Assembly: GCA_047610145.1 (NCBI GenBank)
Contig: JBLFZF010000079.1
Coordinates: forward strand, 1-12,668
Source of the DNA: CAJXZP01 sp047610145
GTDB taxonomy: Bacteria > Bacteroidota > Bacteroidia > Flavobacteriales_G > Salibacteraceae
Direction of reading: 5' to 3'
DNA length: 12,668 nt
Shown in pieces: positions 1-7,252 of the stretch. The notes beneath the pieces are model-generated. The model searched no databases. It was given only the letters and a program-made list of their open reading frames with translations, and had not been told where the DNA came from. Both the position numbers and the translations under genes were made by a program. Each line of letters starts with the position of its first letter. Within the stretch, counting starts at the first letter, position 1.

Positions 1-92
1 AAGTGCTTGTCTGGTCTATATAACTCATAGCCGAACCGATGTAGCCAATTAAAGAATATGGCCTGAAATTGATGCAACAAAATTTAATTCTC

Positions 93-106
93 AATAGAGT
101 TTATGT
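93..106 (-). repeat. Short copy of the ATAAACTCTAWT element (copy D)
   Basis: Read on the minus strand this is ACATAAACTCTATT, identical over 14 bases to 5004-5017 on the plus strand. It shares the 12-base core ATAAACTCTAWT with the longer element at 4849-4875 and 8315-8341. It lies downstream of argJ in a stretch with no secure gene. Function is unknown. Confidence 0.4.
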
Positions 107-173
107 CTGGGAGTTTTGTATAGGAACCAAATAAAGATTTTCAGGGCAACCGAGGAACGCACGGACACAACCC

Positions 174-365
174 TTGCAGACATCGGGTACAAACTTTCAA
201 GAAATAGGGACTTTACTTCTGATAGGCGGTTATGTTTTAGTTGTTTTACTTGTATTGGTTGGTGTAGAAGTGATAAAATTAAGTTGTATAAACAGAATTG
301 AACAACACGTAATCTGTTGTCAAGTCAGTACCCCAGCCCTTTGCGGATGCCTTCCCATCGTTTAA
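174..365 (+). other. Possible small membrane protein or remnant, weak
   Basis: The first 278 bases hold no secure gene. One plus-strand frame from a TTG at 174 encodes 63 residues with a single clear hydrophobic segment of about 22 residues (LLLIGGYVLVVLLVLVGVEV, roughly residues 14-33) that could span the membrane. The frame is open from 135, has no ATG, and its last 87 bases overlap the 3' end of argJ on the opposite strand, where the translation becomes Cys-rich and implausible. I do not recognise the protein. It may be a short membrane peptide, the remnant of one, or a chance frame in AT-rich DNA. Confidence 0.18.
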
Positions 366-1490
366 GTCAAGTTTGATTTTAATATGAGATTCCCTCAGCA
401 ATTTTTTCATGAAATTCCGATCAAATTTCGAAGGAATTCCTTTTTCTAATACGGGTACGATATTCTCCTCAGAACCCACGAACAAATTTATTTTTTCATA
501 ATTAAAAGCTAAGCCGGCATTACCCGCTGCGCTTATTATTCTACCCCAGTTAGGGTCGCGACCAAACATGGCGGTTTTAACAAGCGATGATTTAGAGATC
601 GCCCGTATCATAACTCGTGCATAAGCTTCATCGGGGGCATTTACAATTTCATATTCAATAAATTTCGAAGCCCCTTCACCATCCGAGACAATTTGTTTTG
701 CCAAATGCACCATCATCTCTTCCAGATTTTTGCTGAATTTTTTAAAGCCTTTGTCAGACTTTGTTTTTAGTTCAGGATTATTTGCTTTTCCATTGGCCAA
801 TACAATGACCATATCGTTGGTAGAGGTATCCCCGTCAACCGTAATCATATTGAACGATTTATCTACCGCTTTTTTTACCGCTTTTTGTAGTAATTTAGGA
901 GTGATGGCCACATCAGTAACAATAAAAGCCAACATGGTTGCCATATTCGGATGTATCATTCCTGAGCCCTTGGCAATACCTCCCATGTTAACCTCGAAAC
1001 CATCCAAATCAAATTCAGTAAAACCCTCTTTGGCAAAAGTATCGGTGGTTAATATGGCGTTAGCCGCAAATGATCCGGCCTGCGATTTGGAAGTAAGTTT
1101 ACATACGTTTTCTTTTATCCCATTTACAATTTCTTCGGTTGGAAATGGTTCTCCAATCACTCCTGTGGATGCAACCAATACCAACTCCTTATCAATGCCT
1201 AATTCATCGGCCATGGTTTGTACCATTTCCAGGGCCCCGTCCATTCCCTGCTCACCCGTAGCAGCGTTGGCATTACCCGAGTTAATAACAATAGCTTGGG
1301 CCAAGCCATTTTTAATGTGTTTTTTTGATATGGTTACCGGAGCTGCTACAACCTGGTTTTGTGTAAATACAGCAGCTGCACTGGCGGGCACTTTTGAATA
1401 AATTATCGCCAGATCTCTTCGCAGCGATTTAATTCCAGTATGGGCTCCCCAACATTTAATCCCTCTAACATTCGTTATATTCTTTATCAT
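279..1490 (-). CDS. argJ: Arginine biosynthesis protein ArgJ (glutamate N-acetyltransferase / ornithine acetyltransferase)
   Basis: ArgJ transfers the acetyl group of N-acetylornithine to glutamate, giving ornithine and regenerating N-acetylglutamate; bifunctional members also make N-acetylglutamate from acetyl-CoA. The 403 residues are the family's usual length and run from the N-terminal KxxDLAII-type region to the typical Tyr-rich C-terminus (TDYVLFNSVYTT). The self-cleavage site is visible in GSGMIHPNMATML: the precursor should be cut between Ala184 and Thr185, Thr185 becoming the nucleophile of the beta chain. The STGVIGEP loop (residues 108-115) and the FGRDPNWGRI motif near residue 310 are also present. 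Start: the ATG at 1490 fits the family. No Shine-Dalgarno sequence is seen, as is usual in Bacteroidota. The gene is the last of the arg cluster, 292 bp from argC, and may have its own promoter. The sequence cannot tell a monofunctional from a bifunctional enzyme. Confidence 0.97.
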   Translation of the reverse strand: MIKNITNVRGIKCWGAHTGIKSLRRDLAIIYSKVPASAAAVFTQNQVVAAPVTISKKHIKNGLAQAIVINSGNANAATGEQGMDGALEMVQTMADELGIDKELVLVASTGVIGEPFPTEEIVNGIKENVCKLTSKSQAGSFAANAILTTDTFAKEGFTEFDLDGFEVNMGGIAKGSGMIHPNMATMLAFIVTDVAITPKLLQKAVKKAVDKSFNMITVDGDTSTNDMVIVLANGKANNPELKTKSDKGFKKFSKNLEEMMVHLAKQIVSDGEGASKFIEYEIVNAPDEAYARVMIRAISKSSLVKTAMFGRDPNWGRIISAAGNAGLAFNYEKINLFVGSEENIVPVLEKGIPSKFDRNFMKKLLRESHIKIKLDLNDGKASAKGWGTDLTTDYVLFNSVYTT

Positions 1491-1598
1491 TTCTTTTTGT
1501 TTTTATCTTTCAATTTACGACTCATTAATTTTTCGTTTTTGTTAAGTGTACCGTAAAATAAGTAATGCCAGTCTCTGCCTTGCGGCATAAATTTATTT

Positions 1599-1702
1599 GA
1601 ACCACAAAGTTCAGAAAGGGACACAAAGTTTAATAAATGAAATGCGTTAGCTTTTTATATATAGGAAAAACTTTGTGAAACTTCGTGGCCTTTGTAGTTA
1701 AT
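1599..1702. repeat. Imperfect palindromic repeat (ACCACAAAG...CTTTGTAGT type)
   Basis: Two arms of about 33 bases face each other. The left arm (1599-1632) contains AACCACAAAG and then ACACAAAGTTT. The right arm (1666-1702) contains AAACTTTGTG and then CCTTTGTAGTT. The outermost and innermost blocks pair well and the middle is imperfect, so a long hairpin could form in DNA or RNA. From memory, similar ACCACAAAG/CTTTGTGGT hairpins occur many times between genes in Bacteroidota and other phyla, which would make this a dispersed element. There is no open frame in it. It lies between argC and argJ. Confidence 0.55.
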
Positions 1703-1726
1703 TAAAAAAAATGCGGAACGCATGCG
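1702..1726 (-). terminator. Probable intrinsic terminator after argC
   Basis: Read on the minus strand, the stem ATGCG-TTC-CGCAT (1711-1723) is followed at once by a run of at least seven T (1704-1710). It lies about 60 bases past the argC stop. The stem is only 5 bp, so termination may be partial. If real, it would split the arg cluster into argBDC and argJ. Confidence 0.5.
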
Positions 1727-1782
1727 CATGTCGAGCCCTCAGGCAAGACCAGAAAAGCACTCAAGACTTACTTTACGCTGCA

Positions 1783-2820
1783 CTAAGGATTAACAGGCAC
1801 TTGATTTAATCCTTGTTTTTCATTTAATCCGAGCATTAGATTCATGTTTTGAACGGCCTGTCCAGCTGCCCCTTTAACCAGGTTATCAATAACACTAACT
1901 ATAATGATTCTATTTGTACGCTCATCAAAATTGACATGCAAATCACAGTAATTACTTCCTCTGACATCCTTAATGGCAGGAAGCTGTTTGCGCAACCTAA
2001 CAAATGGTGCACGGACATAAAATTTAGTGTAAATATCTTTCAATTTTTCCTCATCCATTTCCCCTGTTGGCTGCACGTAAATTGTTGATAAAATACCACG
2101 GTCAACCGGCAGTAAATGTGGGGTGAACTGAACCAGTGTTTTTTCATCCAACAACTGATCAAAGATATTTTGAATTTCGATGGTATGCCGGTGGTTTTTA
2201 AGTCCGTATGCTTTAAAATTGTCATTTACATTAGAGTACAGATTCACCGGTTTCGATTTTATTCCTGCCCCGGTAACTCCAGTCTTTGAGTCGATAATTA
2301 TCTGCTTTTTTTCTACCAAGTTGTTGGTGATTAATGGTGCCAAACCCAGAATAGCTGTAGTTGGAAAACAACCAGGGTTGGCCACCAATTTTGCCTCTTT
2401 AATTTGATCGGCAAAAAGTTCAGGGATTCCAAAAACAGCATTTTTAATTCCTTCAGGATAAACATGTTTCATCTGGTACCATTGTTCATAATCAGCGACA
2501 GTATTTAATCTAAAATCACCAGATAAATCTACTATCTTGAATGGTTTGCCATGGAACTTCTTTACGAAATCCATTGAAACGCCATGCGGTAATGCTAAAA
2601 AAACTAGGTCCAATTCAACATCCTCCATCTGATTTATTGACAATAACTTTTGATCTACAATACCCTGAAAAAAAGGGTGTACATCTGAAAACGGCTCTCC
2701 GGCTCGACTTTCGGAAGTAATTAAATTTATTTCAACATCGGGATGATTTATAAGTATTCGTACCAATTCGGAACCCGTATACCCCGTGGCGCCAATTATT
2801 CCAATTTTCTTTTTATTCAT
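1783..2820 (-). CDS. argC: N-acetyl-gamma-glutamyl-phosphate reductase
   Basis: ArgC reduces N-acetylglutamyl 5-phosphate to the semialdehyde with NADPH, the third step of ornithine synthesis. The N-terminus shows the nucleotide-binding loop GIIGATGYTG (residues 7-16). The catalytic cysteine is Cys151 in NPGCFPTTA, and the HRH motif with the active-site histidine is at residues 210-212. Start: the frame stays open to 2862, but the ATG at 2820 puts KKKIGIIGATGYTG right at the N-terminus as in the family, giving 345 residues, the usual length. This ATG lies inside the end of argD (argD stop 2813-2815), an 8-bp overlap that suggests translational coupling. A probable terminator follows at 1702-1726. 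Confidence 0.96.
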   Translation of the reverse strand: MNKKKIGIIGATGYTGSELVRILINHPDVEINLITSESRAGEPFSDVHPFFQGIVDQKLLSINQMEDVELDLVFLALPHGVSMDFVKKFHGKPFKIVDLSGDFRLNTVADYEQWYQMKHVYPEGIKNAVFGIPELFADQIKEAKLVANPGCFPTTAILGLAPLITNNLVEKKQIIIDSKTGVTGAGIKSKPVNLYSNVNDNFKAYGLKNHRHTIEIQNIFDQLLDEKTLVQFTPHLLPVDRGILSTIYVQPTGEMDEEKLKDIYTKFYVRAPFVRLRKQLPAIKDVRGSNYCDLHVNFDERTNRIIIVSVIDNLVKGAAGQAVQNMNLMLGLNEKQGLNQVPVNP

Positions 2821-4006
2821 TTTTTTTAATTTCGTAAAACGATTCATTGATGACTTCGACAATTTCTTTTAAATCGGTCATGGGAATATTAAGGGGTGGC
2901 AGCAGTCTTAATACTTTATTGGCTATAACATTTGCGAGTACGCCTTTTTCAAGCATTTTGGCCACCAGGGGTTTGGTTTCAAAATCGAATTCAATTCCCA
3001 ACATTAGTCCTTTACCTCTGATTTCTTTTATATTTGGAATGTTTAATTTTTCTATTTCCTTGCGTAGCCATTGTTCTTTTTTGGTAGCCTCTTCAAGCAG
3101 GTTTTCTGATTCGATAGCCTCTAAAACTGCCAATGACGCTGCACATGCCAGGGGGTTTCCACCAAAAGTGGTACCGTGGTCGCCAGGTTCCATGGCAGAG
3201 CTTACCTTTTCATTAGACAATATAGCGCCCACGGGGACACCCCCTCCCAAGCCTTTGGCCAGTGTCATAATATCGGGTTGTACCCCAACATGGTCTTTCG
3301 CAAACATTTTTCCCGTGCGGCCAAGGCCACATTGAATCTCATCAAAAATCAACACTATATTTTGTTCATCACAAAAGGTTCTAAGCTTTTTTAAAAAGGA
3401 GGCATCCGCGATATTTATACCGCCTTCCCCTTGAATGGGTTCAATTATAATGGCCGCAGTTTCTATTGATATGGCTTTTATTACGGCATCCAAATTATTG
3501 AAAGGCACCATTTTAAATCCTGTAGGTATGGGTTCAAATCCTTTTTTCATTTTTGCTTTTCCCATAGCGATCGTAGCCAGTGTACGTCCGTGGAAAGAAC
3601 CTTCGAAAGAAATTATTTCGCCACCACGACCAATACTATGCGCATATTTTCGGGCAATTTTTACCGCTCCTTCAACTGATTCAGCCCCACTGTTTGTGAA
3701 AAACACGCGATCCAATCTAGAAAGCGCAATCAATTTTTTTGAAAGCATGGCTTGCGGTACGCTTAAATAGAAATTTGAGATATGAAGCAGTTTGCCTGCC
3801 TGATCCTGAATAGCTCGTACTAGCTTTGGATGATTATGCCCCAATACATTTACCGCAATTCCACCCAAGGCATCGATGTACTCCTTTCCCTCTACATCCC
3901 AAACATGAGCGCCTTCGCCTCGCTCCAATGTTACCGGGAATCTGCTAAAAGCTTGAAGGTATTGCTTTTTGTCTAAGTCCGATAAACTATCATTTGTGTA
4001 TTCCAT
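2813..4006 (-). CDS. argD: Acetylornithine aminotransferase (class III, PLP)
   Basis: ArgD transfers an amino group from glutamate to N-acetylglutamate semialdehyde, giving N-acetylornithine. The 397 residues form a complete class III aminotransferase: TNSGAES (104-110) and SFHGRT (137-142) line the cofactor site, FDEIQCGLGRTG (221-232) carries Asp222, which contacts the pyridine nitrogen, and Lys251 in LAKGLGGGVPVG should form the Schiff base with PLP. It lies 11 bp downstream of argB and overlaps argC by 8 bp. In many bacteria ArgD homologues also act on succinylornithine or succinyl-diaminopimelate. Placement between argB and argC makes arginine synthesis the main role here. An ornithine aminotransferase or 4-aminobutyrate transaminase is less likely for the same reason. 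Confidence 0.95.
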   Translation of the reverse strand: MEYTNDSLSDLDKKQYLQAFSRFPVTLERGEGAHVWDVEGKEYIDALGGIAVNVLGHNHPKLVRAIQDQAGKLLHISNFYLSVPQAMLSKKLIALSRLDRVFFTNSGAESVEGAVKIARKYAHSIGRGGEIISFEGSFHGRTLATIAMGKAKMKKGFEPIPTGFKMVPFNNLDAVIKAISIETAAIIIEPIQGEGGINIADASFLKKLRTFCDEQNIVLIFDEIQCGLGRTGKMFAKDHVGVQPDIMTLAKGLGGGVPVGAILSNEKVSSAMEPGDHGTTFGGNPLACAASLAVLEAIESENLLEEATKKEQWLRKEIEKLNIPNIKEIRGKGLMLGIEFDFETKPLVAKMLEKGVLANVIANKVLRLLPPLNIPMTDLKEIVEVINESFYEIKKNE

Positions 4007-4017
4007 ATATGTTAACT

Positions 4018-4842
4018 TTACTGCTTCATAATTAAAGTCCCAATTGAATCAGCGTTTATATTTATTATTTGTTCGGGTTGAGTTCCGTTTATTATTTTGG
4101 CACTACGGGCACCTTTATTAATGGCTGTTTCACAGGCCTCCATTTTCGGAATCATTCCTCCTTGTATTATTCCATCGCCTTTTAAAGCATGTAATTCAGG
4201 CAACGATATTTTCCGAATTATTGATGTAGGATCATCTTTATCTTTCAACAAGCCATCAACATCAGTAAGTATTATAAATTGATCGGCCTGCAATGCCCCA
4301 GCTAGGTATCCTGCAAAAGTATCACCGTTAATATTATAACCCACACCGTTTTCATCAGCACCAATACAAGCAACTACAGGAATAAAACCGTTTTCGAGCA
4401 ATTGGTAAATAAGCGGTGTATTTACCTTTGAAACATCACCCACCTGCCCTAAATCAATATCCTGCATCACTCCGTTAACTTCTCGTTTGTGTATTTTTTT
4501 ATGAGCCACTACCGTTTTACCGTCCTTACCAGATATGCCTACCGCACTATACCCCATGCTATTAATAGTATTCACTAAATCGCTGTTCACCTGCCCTTTT
4601 AACACCATTTCAATATATATATAAGCTTCAGGACTTGTACAACGTAGTCCATCAATAAATTCTGTTTTAAGATTGACTTTGGTTAGCATATCTTTAATAA
4701 AAGGTCCTCCTCCATGCGAAATAACTACATCATATCCTTTCTTTTTTAATGCTAAAATATTAGCTAATATGCTCTTTTTAATAGTGCTATTGGTCATGGC
4801 ATTTCCGCCATATTTAAATAATAATATTTTTTTTTGTACCAT
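4018..4842 (-). CDS. argB: Acetylglutamate kinase
   Basis: ArgB phosphorylates N-acetylglutamate with ATP, the committed step. The amino acid kinase fold is clear: FKYGGNAM with Lys10, HGGGP (43-47) for phosphate binding, GLR (65-67) for the substrate, YNINGDTFAG with Asn170 and catalytic Asp174, LTDVDGLL (192-199), and GGMIPK with Lys233. The protein is 274 residues and enters the first strand almost at once (MVQKKILLFKYGG). It therefore lacks the N-terminal helix that, in hexameric kinases such as those of Thermotoga and Pseudomonas, joins the dimers and is needed for arginine feedback. I infer a dimeric, arginine-insensitive enzyme of the E. coli type. This is the first gene of the operon. 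A 27-bp element shared with another locus ends six bases before its ATG. Confidence 0.96.
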   Translation of the reverse strand: MVQKKILLFKYGGNAMTNSTIKKSILANILALKKKGYDVVISHGGGPFIKDMLTKVNLKTEFIDGLRCTSPEAYIYIEMVLKGQVNSDLVNTINSMGYSAVGISGKDGKTVVAHKKIHKREVNGVMQDIDLGQVGDVSKVNTPLIYQLLENGFIPVVACIGADENGVGYNINGDTFAGYLAGALQADQFIILTDVDGLLKDKDDPTSIIRKISLPELHALKGDGIIQGGMIPKMEACETAINKGARSAKIINGTQPEQIININADSIGTLIMKQ

Positions 4843-4848
4843 AATAAG

Positions 4849-4875
4849 TATTAGAGTTTATTCCAAAATAATTTT
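4849..4875 (-). promoter_or_regulatory. 27-bp shared upstream element, copy A (before argB)
   Basis: Read on the minus strand, this 27-base block matches 8315-8341 on the plus strand at 26 positions (the only change is G to A in the TTTTRGAATAAA part). It ends 6 bases before the argB ATG. Further upstream the match continues weakly (AAAAYATCA and GAGAA blocks at similar spacing). Its position suggests a shared promoter and leader, but no clean Bacteroidota minus-7 box (TAnnTTTG) is visible; the nearest is TATTTTGG. Confidence 0.55.
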
Positions 4876-5003
4876 TATGTTCTCAATTGATGTTTTTATC
4901 AAGCACCTCAGCTTTTTGTTCACCCATAGCTAAGGCTACGAACTCAAAAAAGAGCTTCGTTCTGAAAAAAAATATCTATTTGATTCATATACAAAACATT
5001 TCA

Positions 5004-5017
5004 ACATAAACTCTATT
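5004..5017 (+). repeat. Short copy of the ATAAACTCTAWT element (copy C)
   Basis: ACATAAACTCTATT, identical to the minus strand of 93-106 and sharing the 12-base core with the 27-bp elements at 4849-4875 and 8315-8341. It lies just beyond the 3' end of the broken frame at 5035-5205. Confidence 0.4.
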
Positions 5018-5034
5018 ATAAAGAGATTAAAAAA

Positions 5035-5205
5035 TTATCCTTCGTAATAATATTTTTCCGAAAGTTCCTTTACGGCGCTATTTTTTCGAAAAGTATTAAA
5101 CTAAACGTTGAAAGTATTCATTTCCTTGACTTGAATGGAAAATTTATGCATCATTTCTTCCAGTGTATCCAGAAGAACGTGTTTATATTGCCGGATTACT
5201 TTTTT
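5035..5205 (-). pseudogene. Short protein-like frame with one internal TAG, unrecognised
   Basis: The 569 bases between argB and the heat-shock gene hold no intact gene, but one minus-strand frame looks coding. From 5205 it reads 34 residues (including QYKHVLLDTLEEMMHKFSIQ), meets TAG at 5101-5103, then continues in the same frame for 21 residues (FNTFRKNSAVKELSEKYYYEG) to TAA at 5035-5037. The composition (amphipathic helices, mixed charge) is unlike random AT-rich translation. There is no ATG upstream: a TGA lies at 5206-5208 next to a run of seven A, so a one-base slip there could join it to a GTG start. I do not recognise the family. It may be a decayed small gene or a chance frame. Confidence 0.3.
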
Positions 5206-5411
5206 TCACAAGTTAATAGAACTAATACTTTTAAGTCCTGATTATAATCAAATCAGAAATTGATAAAAGTCACTCCTTCTGAATATTTAATATTTTATAT
5301 TGGGCAAATAGTTATTATTAAATAACCTCACCAAAAAAGGAGAGACTTATTCTTTATGTAATACTTATTATTTGATTACTCGCTAATTATTAATTAGCCA
5401 AATTATTTACC

Positions 5412-5843
5412 ATGATTTATCCAGACATTAGAACTTATCGCGAGAGTAGATGGGCCCATCGATTTACCCCCCTTTCTCAAAGAAGATTTTTTCTTGGTCA
5501 AAATTATGCGGATTTGATGTTGAAACAGAGAAAACCCGCCTTTAATATTAAGCAAGACGAAACGCATTTCGAATTAGAAATTGTAATTCCTGGATTTTCC
5601 AAAGAAGAAATACAAATCACTGTATTTGATGATATACTGACGGTAAGAGGGGAAAAAGAAGTCTCAGAAAAACCAAATTCTCCATACGTCCTTGAAGAAT
5701 TTGATATAGATATGGTGGAACGAAAGTTTAGATTGGCAGAGGGGCTTGGAACGGAGAAAATTACGGAGTCTTATGAAAATGGGATTTTAAAACTTCACTT
5801 TAAGAATGCACCAAACACTGCAGAAGAAGCTAACCGAAGATGA
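5412..5843 (+). CDS. Small heat-shock protein, Hsp20 / alpha-crystallin family
   Basis: This is an ATP-independent holdase that binds unfolding proteins in the cytoplasm. The 143 residues comprise an Arg- and aromatic-rich N-terminal arm (1-40), an alpha-crystallin domain (about 42-133, from PAFNIKQDETHFELEIVIPG to ENGILKLHFKN, with the family's x-NGIL-x signature), and a short tail. The tail (NAPNTAEEANRR) has no I-x-I/V motif, which in most relatives docks on a neighbouring domain to build large oligomers. The protein may therefore form smaller assemblies or depend on a partner. It is monocistronic, with a probable terminator at 5873-5914. The nearest gene on its left, argB, is divergent. 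No recognisable heat-shock operator is seen upstream. Confidence 0.95.
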   Translation: MIYPDIRTYRESRWAHRFTPLSQRRFFLGQNYADLMLKQRKPAFNIKQDETHFELEIVIPGFSKEEIQITVFDDILTVRGEKEVSEKPNSPYVLEEFDIDMVERKFRLAEGLGTEKITESYENGILKLHFKNAPNTAEEANRR

Positions 5844-5872
5844 AAATTGCTTAAGTGATTTTGAATCCGTAA

Positions 5873-5914
5873 CTATTTCCTCATTTAATTATGGCGTGAG
5901 AAATAGCATTTTTT
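5873..5914 (+). terminator. Probable intrinsic terminator after the hsp20 gene
   Basis: Left arm CTATTTCCTCA (5873-5883) pairs with TGAGAAATAG (5897-5906) with one bulged base across a 13-base loop, followed by CATTTTTT (5907-5914). It begins 29 bases after the hsp20 stop. Confidence 0.55.
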
Positions 5915-6026
5915 AGATTTTAGAAAATTAGTGATGTATTATCTAATCGAGCTCCATATATGACAATATCAAAAACTAAATAATCGTATGAGTAAAACAC
6001 GATGAAGAATAATGTTTTAGAAACAC

Positions 6027-7139
6027 TTAAAGCGGAATTTCTACAATAAACGTAGTCCCTAAATTAAGTTTACTTTTAAAGCTGATCTTTCCTCCCATGA
6101 TGTCCAAATATCGTTTTACGATTGTCAAGCCAACACCTGTTCCTTGAATGGTGGAAACATTTGAGGCACGGAAAAACCGACTGAACATTAATTCATGTTG
6201 ATCCTCTGGAATACCAATCCCCTTGTCTTTTATTTCTATGACGAGGCTCGATTCTTTTCTATCTAAATATAAATCAACATCGTCTCCATTTGTTGAATAT
6301 TTTATTGCATTTGATAATAAGTTAATCAAAATATTTCTTACACAATGTTGGTCAATATTAGCTTCTTTACTACCAGAATGGAGGTAATGAATTGTTTGGT
6401 TGCTCTTCGTTATTACATATACCTCTTCCAAGACATCTGGTATAAAATCGCTTAAATTTGTTAGCTCTGAATTAAAGCGGACTTTCCCTGATTCCAACTT
6501 TTCTAAGGATAGAAAGTCATTAAGAATAAAGGTCAGATTGGTTACGGCTATTTTAATATTCTTAAGATGTTTTTGATATTTATCAAGATTTCCTCTTTTG
6601 ATATGCAGATCTACGAGACTAGCAGAAGATAATATAGTCGTTAGTGGCGTTCTAAACTCATGAGAAGCCATCGAAACAAATCGCGACTTGAGTTCATTAA
6701 GATCCTGTTCTTTTTTTAATGCTTCTTCACTTAGGGTACGCTGGGTAATATCATTTATGAGGGCGATAATAACAGTATGGTTACTGTCCTCGGCATAACT
6801 AAGGGACACTTCCACCGGAAATTGCTGACCATCCTTGCGTATGCCAAGTAATTCTTCCCCTAAGCCCATGTATTGAGTAACCGGATTTTTGTAATGGGAT
6901 TTGAAATGAGCTATATATTCTGAATGGAATTTATTTGGAATAAGGGTTTCAATTTGTTGACCAATTATGGCATCAACCTCATATCCAAACATTTGCGCCC
7001 CATAGGGGCTACATAGAACAATAGCACCTTCTTCATCTGCCATAACAATACCAACTGCGGCGTGTTCAAACATTACCCTAAGAAGCGTATCCTGATAACT
7101 ATCTTCATAAGGAGAAGTACTGTTGGGAGTAGAATCCAT
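6027..7139 (-). CDS. Soluble PAS-domain sensor histidine kinase
   Basis: 370 residues with no membrane segment, so it senses a cytoplasmic signal. Order: a PAS domain (about 20-132, with GYEVDAIIGQ and RKDGQQFPVEVSL), a short coiled linker (135-152), a HisKA domain with phospho-acceptor His160 in SHEFRTPL, and an HATPase_c domain with the N box (Asn277 in NLLSNAIKYS), the G1 box DKGIGIP (305-311), FSRFFRA, and the G2 box GTGVGLTIVK (333-342). All catalytic boxes look intact. The PAS resembles FixL in length and in the G-x-G-x5-G-x-RKDG part, but a Tyr appears to replace the FixL heme histidine, so heme binding is not expected; this alignment is from memory. It is transcribed 113 bp downstream of the response regulator gene and probably phosphorylates that protein. 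Confidence 0.94.
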   Translation of the reverse strand: MDSTPNSTSPYEDSYQDTLLRVMFEHAAVGIVMADEEGAIVLCSPYGAQMFGYEVDAIIGQQIETLIPNKFHSEYIAHFKSHYKNPVTQYMGLGEELLGIRKDGQQFPVEVSLSYAEDSNHTVIIALINDITQRTLSEEALKKEQDLNELKSRFVSMASHEFRTPLTTILSSASLVDLHIKRGNLDKYQKHLKNIKIAVTNLTFILNDFLSLEKLESGKVRFNSELTNLSDFIPDVLEEVYVITKSNQTIHYLHSGSKEANIDQHCVRNILINLLSNAIKYSTNGDDVDLYLDRKESSLVIEIKDKGIGIPEDQHELMFSRFFRASNVSTIQGTGVGLTIVKRYLDIMGGKISFKSKLNLGTTFIVEIPL

Positions 7140-7168
7140 AGGTTTTATTTTGTAAGGAGTGATTTATT

Positions 7169-7214
7169 AGAATGATTGAGAATGGAAAAATATACTCTTT
7201 GATTAAATCATTCT
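7169..7214. repeat. Inverted repeat between response regulator and kinase genes
   Basis: AGAATGATT (7169-7177) and AATCATTCT (7206-7214) form a perfect 9-bp inverted repeat around a 28-base AT-rich loop, in the 113-bp gap between the two-component genes. It could be an RNA stem that tunes kinase expression relative to the regulator, or a protein-binding site. There is no T run on either side that would make it a standard terminator. Confidence 0.35.
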
Positions 7215-7252
7215 TAATAATATCTCGATTTTTTGTTTCGGGGTAGTTTATT

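Noticed and set aside
730..1401. Long plus-strand frame of 223 residues opposite argJ, and similar long frames opposite argC, argD, argB and MscS
   Set aside because: They lie wholly within well-supported genes on the other strand and show no domain of their own.
2821..2862. Upstream start for argC at 2862
   Set aside because: It adds 14 residues inside argD before MNKKKIGIIGATGYTG; the family begins at the nucleotide-binding strand, so 2820 is preferred.
6027..7139. FixL-type oxygen sensor
   Set aside because: The PAS domain resembles FixL, but the position of the heme histidine appears to be Tyr when aligned by hand.
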